DNA of 41,131 bases from Chitinophagales bacterium (GCA_014380545.1 JACMJP010000092.1:1-41131); one strand, 5' to 3'; counted from the first letter of the stretch, positions 16,129 to 25,824 are shown. Notes: a model not told the origin generated them from the sequence alone. Numbers and translations: made by a program.

Positions 16129-17706
16129 TTAAAGATTTAATTTTCCGTATTGCAGGTTTTTACCTCTTTCTGCTGAAATTGTAAAACTTGTTCCAACAAT
16201 AGGAAGACAACTACTTGTTTCCAAAATAACATCAAGATCTTTTCCACGGAAGAGTGCTTCTTTCTCCCAATCTCCACCACCTCCAACAGTAACTAATGTA
16301 GCAAGTGCTTTGTTTTTATTCACCATCATTTTCACATCCTTTAAACTTCTTGCATCACCGTTGTCTTTATGATCATTGTAAAGAATATAAATATCACCGT
16401 CTTTTGCAGTGCTCACAAAACTATTATATTTATAAGCCGCACGGGTTAAATACCCGGGAAAATACCAAACTGAAAGCGGTCCGATTCCCAATTTAGGAGT
16501 TGATATTGTAGTTGATTGCATTTTCGGTATTGTACTTATCCAGTCAATTTCCTGCACACTGTTATACCTGAAAATGATAAGGTGATTAAAATAATATGTT
16601 CTGCTTACTGAGCTTTGTTCCTCATCCTGTATAATTCTTCTTTGTTCAGCAATAACATAGCCGCTGCCATCTTTTTCTTCATTCATTTCCTGAATTGTAT
16701 ATGCATTCAATTCATCTGCATTGAAGAATTTTGCAAATGCTCCTGAGGGAGATATTGCCGCTTTTGTTGATGCGTCCATCACTTTAATATGCATATCAAA
16801 GTCTTCTAAGTTTGCCGGATCTGCAACAGCCATAAATGCCCCTTCAATACCTTCACTTTTTCCTTTTCCGGTAAGATCATTATAAAATCCGGTGATCAAA
16901 ACTCTTTTGCTGTTCACGAATTTTACTCTTGCACTTGAAATAAATTTGCCTTCCATCTTGATATTCTTTTCATCAAATTTTCCTGATGTGCCGATAAAAG
17001 AAAAAATACTTGTACTGTATTTTTCAAGTTTTGATCCTTCTTCACCTTTAATTAGTGCAAGCATGGCAACATCTCCATCATTTTCAACGGCCGCAGAAAG
17101 TAAAGTAAAATTTTTATCTTCATATGGGAATGAAGCTGAAGTTTTCCAGAGTTCTTCATAATTTTCTGTGTTCACAACCGTGAGTGTAATCTTAGCTTCG
17201 TCATCACCTTTCATGTCATGCTCATGTACAATTAAAATTTTACTGCTATCACCAGAAAATTTATATTGAAAATCAGATTTCTCTGTGTTTTTTTCCACTT
17301 TAACCGCAGCGATTTTTTTAAGCTTTGTTTTTGTCGGTTTTCCTGCAAGGTTAAAAGTTACTGCTCTTACATAATTTGTTTTTTCCCCGCTTTCATATTC
17401 CGACATCAGCAGGTTTATCTCTCCATTGCGGAGGTAAGCAACATCAGCATCAAATTTTTTCTCACCTGTAATGAGTTCGGTTTGCGCTGCAATATCCATC
17501 TTTCCATTAATGTTCATAAGAAGACCATCTTTTCCGTCTATCTGAACGGCGTAATAATTTCCACCGATCCATCCAAGCGGCATATAAGAGTTTGTAGTAC
17601 CTCCTGCTTTGTCCATTGTACCCCATTGTATTTCATGATCTCCGGCATAAAGTCCGGTGAATGTCAATAATATGCAAATACAGAATAGTTGTAGTTTCGT
17701 TTTCAT
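16129..17706 (-). CDS. Secreted protein of unknown function
   Basis: The likely start is the ATG at 17706, giving 525 residues with a clean signal peptide (MKTKLQLFCICILLTFTGLYAG). The frame extends upstream to 17769, but that would put 21 extra residues before the signal peptide and place the start upstream of the -7 box at 17743-17750. The mature protein is rich in short beta-strand-like segments with repeated hydrophobic-G/D patterns, for example PLGWIGGNYYAVQIDG, KILIVHEHD, VAMLALIKG and RVLITGFYND. This is compatible with a beta-propeller-like fold. No sorting domain, lipobox or catalytic motif was seen. The gene is monocistronic, with a promoter and a strong terminator. I do not recognise a named family. 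Confidence 0.85.
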   Translation of the reverse strand: MKTKLQLFCICILLTFTGLYAGDHEIQWGTMDKAGGTTNSYMPLGWIGGNYYAVQIDGKDGLLMNINGKMDIAAQTELITGEKKFDADVAYLRNGEINLLMSEYESGEKTNYVRAVTFNLAGKPTKTKLKKIAAVKVEKNTEKSDFQYKFSGDSSKILIVHEHDMKGDDEAKITLTVVNTENYEELWKTSASFPYEDKNFTLLSAAVENDGDVAMLALIKGEEGSKLEKYSTSIFSFIGTSGKFDEKNIKMEGKFISSARVKFVNSKRVLITGFYNDLTGKGKSEGIEGAFMAVADPANLEDFDMHIKVMDASTKAAISPSGAFAKFFNADELNAYTIQEMNEEKDGSGYVIAEQRRIIQDEEQSSVSRTYYFNHLIIFRYNSVQEIDWISTIPKMQSTTISTPKLGIGPLSVWYFPGYLTRAAYKYNSFVSTAKDGDIYILYNDHKDNGDARSLKDVKMMVNKNKALATLVTVGGGGDWEKEALFRGKDLDVILETSSCLPIVGTSFTISAERGKNLQYGKLNL

Positions 17707-17742
17707 TTTTTTGTAATTTGGTTTATATTTTTTTTTGAAATC

Positions 17743-17769
17743 CAAATATAGAAATTCTTTAGTAAACAA
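17743..17769 (-). promoter_or_regulatory. Promoter of the secreted-protein gene
   Basis: On the minus strand tatatttg (17750-17743) matches TAnnTTTG, with TTG at 17769-17767, a 16-nt spacer. It lies 36 nt upstream of the ATG at 17706 and supports that start over the longer frame. Confidence 0.5.
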
Positions 17770-17970
17770 TACCCTAAGTGAACAACCTGTACCAAATTAT
17801 TAATATTTTCGAATGAGGGGTTTCTTTTTAAGTGAAATAAAAGAAAATATATTTTATCCCATTACAACTATCAGTAAGTTTTAGGAAACATATCATTTTT
17901 TATGTTGTTGAATGCAGCAGGTAGCTATTGAATGTATTTGCGCAATAAAATAACCATTTTTTTAATACCT

Positions 17971-17978
17971 TATCTTTG
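17971..17978 (+). promoter_or_regulatory. -7 box of uvrC
   Basis: The sequence tatctttg matches TAnnTTTG and lies 11 bp before the uvrC ATG, implying a very short leader. A TTG -33 at normal spacing was not found. Confidence 0.45.
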
Positions 17979-17989
17979 CCTTAATTGTA

Positions 17990-19816
17990 ATGAACCCCGA
18001 TCAGTTTAAAAATATTGAAATAACGCTTCCGGCAAAACCCGGTGTATATCGCTATTATGATACAGAAGGGAAAATGCTGTATGTAGGAAAAGCAAAACAT
18101 TTAAAAAAAAGGGTTGGCAGTTATTTCCAAAAACAGGATCATAGTGCAAGAATAAAATTGCTGGTAAAAAAAATTGAGAAAATAGAATTCACCATTGTTA
18201 ACTCAGAGCAGGATGCATTCTTATTGGAGAATACTCTAATAAAAAAACACCAGCCAAAATATAATGTTAATTTAAAGGATGGTAAAACATATCCTTTCAT
18301 TGTTGTGAAAAATGAACGGTTTCCACGAATGTTTTTTACAAGAAAAAGAATTGAGGATGGTTCCACTTATCTCGGGCCTTTCACCTCAAAAGGAAAAGTA
18401 AAATCCATTTTTGATTTTATTAAATCTATTTTCCCGATCCGAACATGTAATTATTTTTTATCAGAACAAAATATTAAGAATCATAAATTCAAGGTTTGTC
18501 TTGAATATCATTTGGGCAATTGCAAAGGGCCCTGCGAAGGTTTGATGAGTGAAGGGGAATACATGGAAAATGTGCAAAGTATTGTTCATATTTTAAAAGG
18601 AAATATGAGTTTAGTGAAAACCAGGTTTAAAGAAAAAATACATGAATATGTTGAGAAATTAGAATTTGAGGAAGCTGGGGAAATAAAAAAGAAACTGGAG
18701 ATAATTGAAGATTACCAGGGGAGAAGTACAGTAGTGAATATTAATATTGATAATGTGGATGTATTCGCAATTACAAATGCTGAAAACTTTGCAGTAATAG
18801 GGTACTTAAAGATTATGCAGGGCATGATAACGCAAACCAAAACTTTAGTGATCACAAAAAAATTAGATGAACCGCCTGAAGAATTATTAAGTATTGCAAT
18901 TACAGAATTAAGGTTACAATTTCAAAGCGAAAGCAATGAGATAATTGTTCCGTTTAAAACAGAATTAAGTGAGGAAACAATTATACAAACAATTCCGCTT
19001 GCAGGTGATAAAAAGAAATTATTAGATCTTGCTTTAAAGAATGCACTATATGTGAAAGAAGAAAAAAACGCAGGAAAAGAAAAACGGGAGGCAAGAAATC
19101 AAAATACCCGCATTCTTGAAACAATTAAAAATGATTTTAAATTAAAAGAACTGCCTTATCATATTGAATGTTTTGATAATTCAAATATCCAGGGTACAAA
19201 TCCGGTGGCAAGTATGGTGTGTTTTAAAAACGCTAAACCGAGTAAAAAAGATTACCGGCATTTTAATATTAAAACAGTTATAGGTCCGGACGATTTTAGC
19301 AGCATGCATGAAATTGTTTTAAGAAGATATAAAAGGTTAATAGATGAAGCACAAACTCTTCCGCAACTCATTGTTATTGATGGTGGCAAAGGCCAATTAG
19401 GTGCAGCCGTTGAAGCATTAAAAGAATTAAATATTTACGGTAGGATTGCCATTTGTTCTATAGCTAAAAGGCTGGAGGAAATATATTTTCCCGAAGATCC
19501 GCTGCCATTGTATATCAGTAAAAAAAGCGAAAGCCTCAAAGTAATTCAGCAATTAAGAGATGAAGCGCACAGGTTTGCAATTACTTTCCATCGCTTAAAA
19601 AGAAGTAAATCAGCAATTAATTCTGAATTACAAAATGTAAAGGGCATAGGTGAAGTAATACAAAAAAAGTTAATTGCAGAATTTAAATCTGTAAAAAAAA
19701 TAAAAGAAGCCCCTGTGGAAGAAATTGAAAAAATAATAGGTAAAGCAAAAGCAAAATTAATTATTGATCATTTTCAAACACATGTTAAGTCAGATTCGTC
19801 AGATGCTTCCATCTGA
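17990..19816 (+). CDS. uvrC: Excinuclease ABC subunit C
   Basis: UvrC makes both incisions around a lesion in nucleotide excision repair after UvrA/UvrB recognition. The 608-residue length is typical. The N-terminal GIY-YIG nuclease (about 14-95) has PGVYRYYD and LYVGKAKHLKKRV. A Cys-rich segment (about 150-185, RTCNYFL ... CLEYHLGNCKGPCEG) and a UVR motif (about 205-240) follow. The C-terminal RNase H-like nuclease begins IECFDNSNIQGTNPVASMV and contains LIVIDGGKGQLGAA. Tandem helix-hairpin-helix motifs (about 545-595, VKGIGEVIQKKL) complete it. The last codons (SDASI) are supplied by a palindrome at 19800-19815 that also includes the stop, suggesting the 3' end was altered by a repeat. Confidence 0.97.
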   Translation: MNPDQFKNIEITLPAKPGVYRYYDTEGKMLYVGKAKHLKKRVGSYFQKQDHSARIKLLVKKIEKIEFTIVNSEQDAFLLENTLIKKHQPKYNVNLKDGKTYPFIVVKNERFPRMFFTRKRIEDGSTYLGPFTSKGKVKSIFDFIKSIFPIRTCNYFLSEQNIKNHKFKVCLEYHLGNCKGPCEGLMSEGEYMENVQSIVHILKGNMSLVKTRFKEKIHEYVEKLEFEEAGEIKKKLEIIEDYQGRSTVVNINIDNVDVFAITNAENFAVIGYLKIMQGMITQTKTLVITKKLDEPPEELLSIAITELRLQFQSESNEIIVPFKTELSEETIIQTIPLAGDKKKLLDLALKNALYVKEEKNAGKEKREARNQNTRILETIKNDFKLKELPYHIECFDNSNIQGTNPVASMVCFKNAKPSKKDYRHFNIKTVIGPDDFSSMHEIVLRRYKRLIDEAQTLPQLIVIDGGKGQLGAAVEALKELNIYGRIAICSIAKRLEEIYFPEDPLPLYISKKSESLKVIQQLRDEAHRFAITFHRLKRSKSAINSELQNVKGIGEVIQKKLIAEFKSVKKIKEAPVEEIEKIIGKAKAKLIIDHFQTHVKSDSSDASI

Positions 19817-19893
19817 CTATTGAAGTATTTTAATATTGCCAGATATACGAAAACAATAAATATTATAAATATTGCCAGATGGAAGCATCTGGC
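19800..19893. repeat. Inverted palindromic repeat pair at the 3' end of uvrC
   Basis: The 16-mer cagatgcttccatctg (19800-19815) and its exact reverse complement cagatggaagcatctg (19876-19891) face each other; each is itself a short palindrome. The second is extended to gccagatg ... catctggc (19874-19893). A 13-nt direct repeat, aatattgccagat, also occurs near 19832 and 19868. The unit overlaps the uvrC stop codon and could act as a terminator or RNA-stability hairpin. Confidence 0.65.
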
Positions 19894-19907
19894 ATAAATA
19901 CAAAAAA

Positions 19908-19932
19908 AAGCCTGTGATAAAATCACAGGCTT
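19908..19932 (-). terminator. Rho-independent terminator of the gld operon
   Basis: The arms aagcctgtgat (19908-19918) and atcacaggctt (19922-19932) form a perfect 11-bp stem with a 3-nt loop. On the minus strand it is followed by a U-tract (A-run at 19902-19909). It lies 39 nt past the gldN stop and could also function for uvrC. Confidence 0.88.
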
Positions 19933-19971
19933 CAAATATATTTATGTCAGGTTTGTATACTGACTTAGTAT

Positions 19972-20805
19972 TTAAAATTCCCAGAGCTGATGCTCAAATT
20001 CGAATATTTCATTTTTTACACGATCACTTTCCAGTACCTGGTCAATTCCGGCAGCGTATGCATTAATAAACCTGTCATACACATTATCTTCTTTAATTAC
20101 ATAACTGCTAAAATAACGGTTCTCAAAAATATCCTCGAATGTGAAATACCTTGCACTGTTCTTTGTATTAAATACTTCAATGCGTATCATGTGTTCCCGC
20201 ATATCCGGATAATATATCCAGAACATATCTTCCTCACCAATAGGCTCACCTGTCGCCTGGTCAATTCTTTCTTTAACAGGAGCTATACCAACAATGCGCA
20301 CTTGCAGAGTTGAGGTTTCTTCATCAAATATCCAGTCTTCCTTTATTTTTAATTTCTTTACTTCCATGTAATTAAATGTAACGGGAACTGTTCTTATTTC
20401 TTCTTCATATGTTTCTTCATTAAATAAATAAACAGTATCAACCCTGTTGAATTTATTTTGAACATCTTCTACAGTAAAAGCATTTTCAGCTTTAAAATCA
20501 TCATAAAGTGGGCTATAGGCAGTGAGTTCACCTGCAATTACAAGGTTATATATTCTGTCCATAAATGGATCTTTGGGCCAGGAAAAAGGCAGGTTCATTT
20601 TCTCCCTGAAGTCAATAACTCTCCAAACTCTTTTTTCCCAAAATACATCCGCCTCTCTTATGTGATCATATGGAAGTATTTCACGGGACGTAATTAACTC
20701 CCTGTCATAAATCCCGTCTCTTTTTTCTTCCGAAGTTGCTTGCGCAAATATTGAAAATGACGAGAAAAGGAATGCTGCAAAAAAGAATTTTGATATGCTG
20801 TTCAT
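19972..20805 (-). CDS. gldN: Gliding motility / T9SS protein GldN (PorN)
   Basis: GldN is a periplasmic component of the type IX secretion core; with the lipoprotein GldK it forms the large outer-membrane-associated ring. The 277-residue protein has a signal peptide (about 1-21, ending IFAQ) and the family signature region READVFWEKRVWRVIDFREKMN, followed by PKDPFMDRIYNLVIAGELTAY. A downstream DMFWIYYPDMREHMIRIEVFN segment is also typical. It is the last gene of the porP-gldKLMN set, 15 bp after gldM and followed by a strong terminator. It has no sorting domain, as expected. Confidence 0.96.
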   Translation of the reverse strand: MNSISKFFFAAFLFSSFSIFAQATSEEKRDGIYDRELITSREILPYDHIREADVFWEKRVWRVIDFREKMNLPFSWPKDPFMDRIYNLVIAGELTAYSPLYDDFKAENAFTVEDVQNKFNRVDTVYLFNEETYEEEIRTVPVTFNYMEVKKLKIKEDWIFDEETSTLQVRIVGIAPVKERIDQATGEPIGEEDMFWIYYPDMREHMIRIEVFNTKNSARYFTFEDIFENRYFSSYVIKEDNVYDRFINAYAAGIDQVLESDRVKNEIFEFEHQLWEF

Positions 20806-20820
20806 AGCCTTATAATTTTA

Positions 20821-22413
20821 TTATATAAGTTTAAATGTTGTACTTACTGATCTTGTTGTTCCATCAGGCATGCGCACTTTTACATCATTCAACATAATCC
20901 TGTCACCCGGTTTTGCTTTTTTCTTTATTTCCTGCATCAGTGAAGTAAATCCCGGACCCTTTGCATAATCCGAAACAAGACTACCACCGCCTGCAGGTAC
21001 ATATACTAACTCAAATCCAACAACCTGGTAAGGCACCTGGAAGACGAAGTCAACATTTTTTGCATCTACACGATCGGTAATAGTAAATTCAGACTTTTTT
21101 ATAGTTCCGCCTTTTGATGTACTTAAATATGGATATGGATCAGGAATACGACGTACTCTGAATTCATTTTTATATGATTTAACTCCCTCCGGTGTATTAA
21201 CGGTTACATTAATATTATCAACCCCCGGGCTACTTGGGTTTGCTGTATATTCTTCCCCTTTAATTTTTTTAATGTTACAGCCTGAAGCAGAAACTTTATC
21301 AGAAACATACCCCGGTACTGAAATTTTAATCGGGTTTTCAATTCCAACATAAAGTACATTCATTGAAGTTGGAGAAACAACAGCTCCACCCACTTCAAAT
21401 GTTTCATAGCCAAAATCGAAAGGGTAATACTTAAATTTATCTGAATTTGGTACGGCCATTTTAACAACACCCTGATAAGTAGGTGCACCGGAAGCCGCTT
21501 CCTTAATTTTACCCATACCATTAACAACGTCAACCTTTCTTGCGCCGCTCAATGGAATTTCAGCTTCAGTTCCTTCAATCACATTATAATCGCCATTGGC
21601 ATCTTTAATTACTTTTCCATTAAAGCTACCGAGGTACACTTCAGGATTAGCCTGCTTGGATGTTGCTGCAACAAAGATGTCAGCCGTATATTCATTGCCC
21701 CGCTTTACATAAGCTGTAGGCGCTACAACACGGGCCACCATCTGGTCTATCTTGTAGTCGAACTTATCTATATTGGCTCCGAGAACATCCAGTATGGAAT
21801 TTTCAGCACTTCTCGCATCCTGCTGAAGCTTGGTGAGAATGGTTGTAACGGCGATTGCCGGTACCCTGTCAAAGTTATATTCAGCCCAGTCTTTTTTAGA
21901 ATCAGCAGGTACATCGGTAACTTTTAAAGGAATATCTATACTCGCATCATTTCCTACAAGGGCAAGAAATTTACCCCTCGCTTCCTCTATCTTTTGTTTG
22001 AGTTCTTCAGCCTTTCCTTCCTTTAATAAAAGGTGGCTGGTTTTTTCAGTTTCCCCTTCTGTTTTAAGGAATTTATTTGGGTCTTCTGTATTTTCCCCGC
22101 CGGCAGCGACTTTTATCTCCTCTTTCAGCGTTTCTACCCATGCTACAAAATCATTACTGATAGTTTGAGCCTGCTGGGCATTTGCCAGCATTTGCTGGGT
22201 ATTTGGCCTGTTATCTTTTGCAGCTGCAGAATTAATAGCAGCCATCATAGAAGTGCTCTTCTGCGTTAATATGTCGTTACTGTCGGATATGCCTCTGTTA
22301 ACAAGATTAAAGGCATTCAGTATCTCAGCAGAAACATTCAGTGCAAGCATGGCGGTTAATACCAGGTACATGAGGTTAATCATGAGCTGGCGGGGTTCCT
22401 TAGGTATTGACAT
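20821..22413 (-). CDS. gldM: Gliding motility / T9SS motor protein GldM (PorM)
   Basis: GldM and GldL form the proton-driven inner-membrane motor of T9SS and gliding. The 530-residue protein starts MSIPKEPRQLMINLMYLVLTAML, with its single transmembrane helix at about 10-32. A long periplasmic part follows: a helical domain D1 (to about 215) and beta-sandwich domains D2-D4, including VARVVAPTAYVKRGNEY, ending with RSVSTTFKLI. Length and order match the family. It lies 45 bp downstream of gldL. No defects seen. Confidence 0.97.
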   Translation of the reverse strand: MSIPKEPRQLMINLMYLVLTAMLALNVSAEILNAFNLVNRGISDSNDILTQKSTSMMAAINSAAAKDNRPNTQQMLANAQQAQTISNDFVAWVETLKEEIKVAAGGENTEDPNKFLKTEGETEKTSHLLLKEGKAEELKQKIEEARGKFLALVGNDASIDIPLKVTDVPADSKKDWAEYNFDRVPAIAVTTILTKLQQDARSAENSILDVLGANIDKFDYKIDQMVARVVAPTAYVKRGNEYTADIFVAATSKQANPEVYLGSFNGKVIKDANGDYNVIEGTEAEIPLSGARKVDVVNGMGKIKEAASGAPTYQGVVKMAVPNSDKFKYYPFDFGYETFEVGGAVVSPTSMNVLYVGIENPIKISVPGYVSDKVSASGCNIKKIKGEEYTANPSSPGVDNINVTVNTPEGVKSYKNEFRVRRIPDPYPYLSTSKGGTIKKSEFTITDRVDAKNVDFVFQVPYQVVGFELVYVPAGGGSLVSDYAKGPGFTSLMQEIKKKAKPGDRIMLNDVKVRMPDGTTRSVSTTFKLI

Positions 22414-22458
22414 ATATTATTTCCTTTTAAATTTTAATAAATTATTTTACCTAAAAAA

Positions 22459-23274
22459 TTATTTAGCTCCCATACTCATTGCAGAAAGCATATTGCCATA
22501 TACACGGTTCAACGCAGATAAGTTGCTTGATAATTGCCCGATCTCTTCACGATATTTTTGAGTATCAGTCAATGATTCATTCAGATTATCCATAGCTGAA
22601 TTTAAGCTACCATAGAAACGGTTCATTGCCTTTAGGTGATTATTGGTATCCTGTAATTCAAGTTCGTAAATTGCATTTAACTGGCTTAAATTTTTAGTTA
22701 CCATTTGCACCTGCTCATGATACTTTGTTGTATCTACTGATGAGGCTGTAATTTGCGCCATTGCATTTGCAGCATTATGATAAGCTTCCCGCATTTCAGT
22801 AACAGCAACAGTTGCTGACTTAATATTTGTAGCATATTCATTTGTATTCAAGGCAGCGTCATGCACATCAGAAAGTTTTTCTATGTTCTCTCCCAAACGT
22901 TTCAGGTTATCGCCAAGCCGCTCAATCATCACTGGTTCAACTTTGCTTTCCTCCAGCATTTTATCAAGCTGGCGGGTAACACTTTCTTTTGGTTCTAATT
23001 TGTGTATTTTTTTCCCGGACCTTGCTTCTTCCACTTCAGGTGAAACATGTAAATCCGGATATATCTTCTCCCAATAATAGTCTCTGTGAGGTGGAATAAT
23101 TCCAAGCATTAAGAATAAAAATGCTTCTGTGAGCATACCTACCATGAGCATTAAGTCTGCAAAAGGTAAGTGAAGGATTTTAAATAATGCACCTACAAGT
23201 ACTATAGAAGCACCTGCACCGATTACAAAGTTTTTGATACGTTTAAAACGTTCGGTCTCGAAAAATGCTGACAT
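22459..23274 (-). CDS. gldL: Gliding motility / T9SS motor protein GldL (PorL)
   Basis: GldL is the stator-like inner-membrane partner of GldM. The 271-residue protein has two N-terminal transmembrane helices (about 16-34 and 40-60) and a long cytoplasmic C-terminal region predicted helical (about 100-271). The charged residues within the membrane, Lys32 in GALFKILH and Glu50 in LTEAFLF, correspond by my reading to the Lys and Glu shown to matter for motor function in F. johnsoniae GldL. The gene lies 121 bp after gldK and 45 bp before gldM. Confidence 0.96.
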   Translation of the reverse strand: MSAFFETERFKRIKNFVIGAGASIVLVGALFKILHLPFADLMLMVGMLTEAFLFLMLGIIPPHRDYYWEKIYPDLHVSPEVEEARSGKKIHKLEPKESVTRQLDKMLEESKVEPVMIERLGDNLKRLGENIEKLSDVHDAALNTNEYATNIKSATVAVTEMREAYHNAANAMAQITASSVDTTKYHEQVQMVTKNLSQLNAIYELELQDTNNHLKAMNRFYGSLNSAMDNLNESLTDTQKYREEIGQLSSNLSALNRVYGNMLSAMSMGAK

Positions 23275-23395
23275 GTTTTAACTGTTTTTTGGTTTTAAAA
23301 TGATTATTACTTTTGAATTTAACTCTATATCGCTGATATAAAATGTGCCTATCAACGAATTACTTTACCATATTATTATAAGATGTGAAAAAAAA

Positions 23396-24694
23396 TTAGA
23401 AATCACTCATTGATCTTCCGAGGAATGGCATTACGCATCTGAACCCAACATAACATTTTGCTGTATCCTGAAATTCCCAATGGCGGCTACCTGTCTGAAT
23501 ATAATAACTGATATCCTTCCATGAACCACCTCTTATCACTTTTCTTTTCAATGCCGGCGGATCGCTGTCTTCCGCATCATATCTTATATCAGGGTTTTCA
23601 TCGTGAATGAACATATGAGCATTTTCATAAAATGCTGTTGAAGACCATTCACTAACATTACCTGCCATATTATATAAACCGAAATCATTAGGAGCATAAG
23701 AATATACATTCACAGTATAGTAGCCTCCATCTTCAGGATAATTTCCACGACCCGGTTTGAAGTTAGCAAGGAAACAACCTTTTGTATTTCTTACATAAGG
23801 TCCTCCCCATGGGTATGGCACCTGATCTCTGCCACCTCTTGCTGCATATTCCCATTCACTTTCAGTTGGTAAACGGAAATCATCAACAATTACTTCTTCA
23901 TGCAGAATTCTCCACCAGTTCCAAAATCTTGTCCTCCAATGATTGAATGCTGTTGCCTGATGCCAGTCAACACCTACTACCGGATATTCATCAAAAGCAG
24001 GGTGCGAAAAATATTGACGGGTCATTGGTTCATTGTAAGAATATGAATAATCATGAACCCAGCAAAGTGTATCCGGATAAACCCGAACAGTTTTTTCATC
24101 CTTAAATTCGCTGAGATATTTATCACGGTCTTTATTTAATGTTTTACTTGCCGCATCTTTCCAGTGGATCCAGTCATAAGTATATTGCAAACGATTTGCA
24201 TCCACGGTTCTATACCAGATGCTTTCACCGGGAGGCATTAATAATTCTTCAAGTTTAGCTTTATTGCCCTCATCTTCATCACCCGCCCAGTCAATCTCTG
24301 TTGACCAGTCTATAATTGGCGTTTCTGTTTTTTCCCCATCTTCATTTTCCTGATATTGTGCCAATAGCACATGGGCAATGGAATCTCTCACCCAGAATAC
24401 AAACTGGCGATACTCATTGTTTGTAATTTCAGCATCATCCATATAAAATCCCTGAATGGAGATGGATTTTTCCCTTTGCCATAGTGAATTGTTTACATCC
24501 TGATCGCTTTGGCCAATGTGTAATGTACCGGAAGGGATGTATACCATACCATAAGGATTAATAGGTTCCCACACAGGGCGATCCTGCATTCCGAGTAACT
24601 GACCTCTGTAAGTATCCCATGTTGAATTGCTACATCCTGAAATGACAAATGCCGAAATAATTACAGCCGTGACTAATGGTAGTTTTCTGTTCAT
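23396..24694 (-). CDS. gldK: Gliding motility / T9SS lipoprotein GldK (PorK)
   Basis: GldK is the outer-membrane lipoprotein of the GldK-GldN ring. The 432-residue protein has a lipoprotein signal (VISGC, Cys21) and a formylglycine-generating-enzyme-type domain (about 45-425). Typical FGE-fold motifs are MVYIPSGTLHIG, VVGVDWHQATAFNHW, LPTESEWEYAARGG, YNMAGNVSEW, VIRGGSWKD and GFRCVMPF. In GldK proteins this fold is considered structural, not catalytic. It is followed at 121 bp by gldL and preceded at 143 bp by porP, the same order as in Porphyromonas. Confidence 0.96.
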   Translation of the reverse strand: MNRKLPLVTAVIISAFVISGCSNSTWDTYRGQLLGMQDRPVWEPINPYGMVYIPSGTLHIGQSDQDVNNSLWQREKSISIQGFYMDDAEITNNEYRQFVFWVRDSIAHVLLAQYQENEDGEKTETPIIDWSTEIDWAGDEDEGNKAKLEELLMPPGESIWYRTVDANRLQYTYDWIHWKDAASKTLNKDRDKYLSEFKDEKTVRVYPDTLCWVHDYSYSYNEPMTRQYFSHPAFDEYPVVGVDWHQATAFNHWRTRFWNWWRILHEEVIVDDFRLPTESEWEYAARGGRDQVPYPWGGPYVRNTKGCFLANFKPGRGNYPEDGGYYTVNVYSYAPNDFGLYNMAGNVSEWSSTAFYENAHMFIHDENPDIRYDAEDSDPPALKRKVIRGGSWKDISYYIQTGSRHWEFQDTAKCYVGFRCVMPFLGRSMSDF

Positions 24695-24837
24695 ACTTGT
24701 TATGCGTTGTTCAAAAACAAACTGCGTAAAATTAATTTTTTAGTGTATAAATTTTCGGATGGTTTGAATAGTATTATCCACACCACCTTTATTAAAAGGC
24801 AAAAATTAATAACTTTCCTGACAATCTCAAATTTCAC

Positions 24838-25824
24838 TTAGTAATATAAGTACCTCAAATTATTAATCTCTTTGCCCGCTCTTGGCTTTTCTACAAAGAT
24901 GCGATAGCGTAAAATTATTTCATGAGAACCATCACTTACTGTATTAATTTCAGAAAGCGTAACATCATAACTATAACTGATTCCCAACTTCTCTGAAATA
25001 TTCCATCCTCCAATAAGAACTACTGCGTCGGTTTGTTGTTTTAGGTTGCCTCTAAACGATGCGCCCACAAATATATTGTCTTTATAATCAAATATGGCGT
25101 TAAAGTCCACCATATTTTCCGCAAGATCCATTTTATAAAGAACATTTGGTGTCACACCAAATTTATCTGCTATTAAAATTTTATATCCCGCAGTAACGTA
25201 TCCTGCCGGATTATATTGTATGGATGCGGGTCCATTTTCTGTATTAAAAGAAAAATAATTATTTAATAAGTGATTAGCTGATACGCCAGCATAGAATTTA
25301 TTGCTCTGAAAATAAATTCCCCCACCCGCATCAGGAATAACCGAAGATTCAAGGGATATGGGAATGTTATCGTCATTATGGTCAATTGTGCCGTCGTTAT
25401 AGCTTCCTGTTGGTGAAATCAATTTACTGCCATCAAGTGTTCTTTGCACAACACCTCCATATAGCCCAAAACTTAATGTTGAATTTTTAAAATTCTTTTT
25501 ATAAGCATAATTAAGAGTTATCCCTGTTGTTTTTTGCTGCCCGGCATTATCATTAATAATATGAATGCCAGCCCCGCTTGAAATTTTATATAAGGGCATA
25601 TGAAAAGTAAGGGATTGCGTTTGTGGTGCTTCAGGAATACCCACCCATTGGTTCCTCGCATCAATCGTAGTCACAATAGCTTGCTGATTGCCGGCTACAG
25701 CAGGATTAAATTGTAAGGGGTTGAACATATACTGACTAAACTGCGGAGCATCCTGTGCACAAACATACATGCAAATGAAAAGAGAAAAAGAAAATGTGAT
25801 GCTGCGTAAAAAAATTTTCATCAA
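24838..25824 (-). CDS. porP: PorP/SprF family outer membrane protein
   Basis: This 328-residue beta-barrel of the T9SS-associated PorP/SprF family is thought to anchor secreted adhesins or type B sorting-domain cargo at the surface. The signal peptide ends at about residue 23 (MYVCAQ). The family signature immediately follows: PQFSQYMFNPLQFNPAVAG, then ARNQWVGIPEAPQTQSLTFH. Alternating strands run to the C-terminus. Its place upstream of gldK is the conserved porP-porK order, so it is probably the first gene of the T9SS transcript. Start: ATG at 25824; the adjacent second Met codon is also possible. Confidence 0.93.
   Translation of the reverse strand: MMKIFLRSITFSFSLFICMYVCAQDAPQFSQYMFNPLQFNPAVAGNQQAIVTTIDARNQWVGIPEAPQTQSLTFHMPLYKISSGAGIHIINDNAGQQKTTGITLNYAYKKNFKNSTLSFGLYGGVVQRTLDGSKLISPTGSYNDGTIDHNDDNIPISLESSVIPDAGGGIYFQSNKFYAGVSANHLLNNYFSFNTENGPASIQYNPAGYVTAGYKILIADKFGVTPNVLYKMDLAENMVDFNAIFDYKDNIFVGASFRGNLKQQTDAVVLIGGWNISEKLGISYSYDVTLSEINTVSDGSHEIILRYRIFVEKPRAGKEINNLRYLYY

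Noticed and set aside
23396-24694. GldK as a true formylglycine-generating enzyme for the sulfatase
   Set aside because: The family context (lipoprotein, gldL neighbour) is unambiguous for GldK; catalytic activity is not supported by anything visible.
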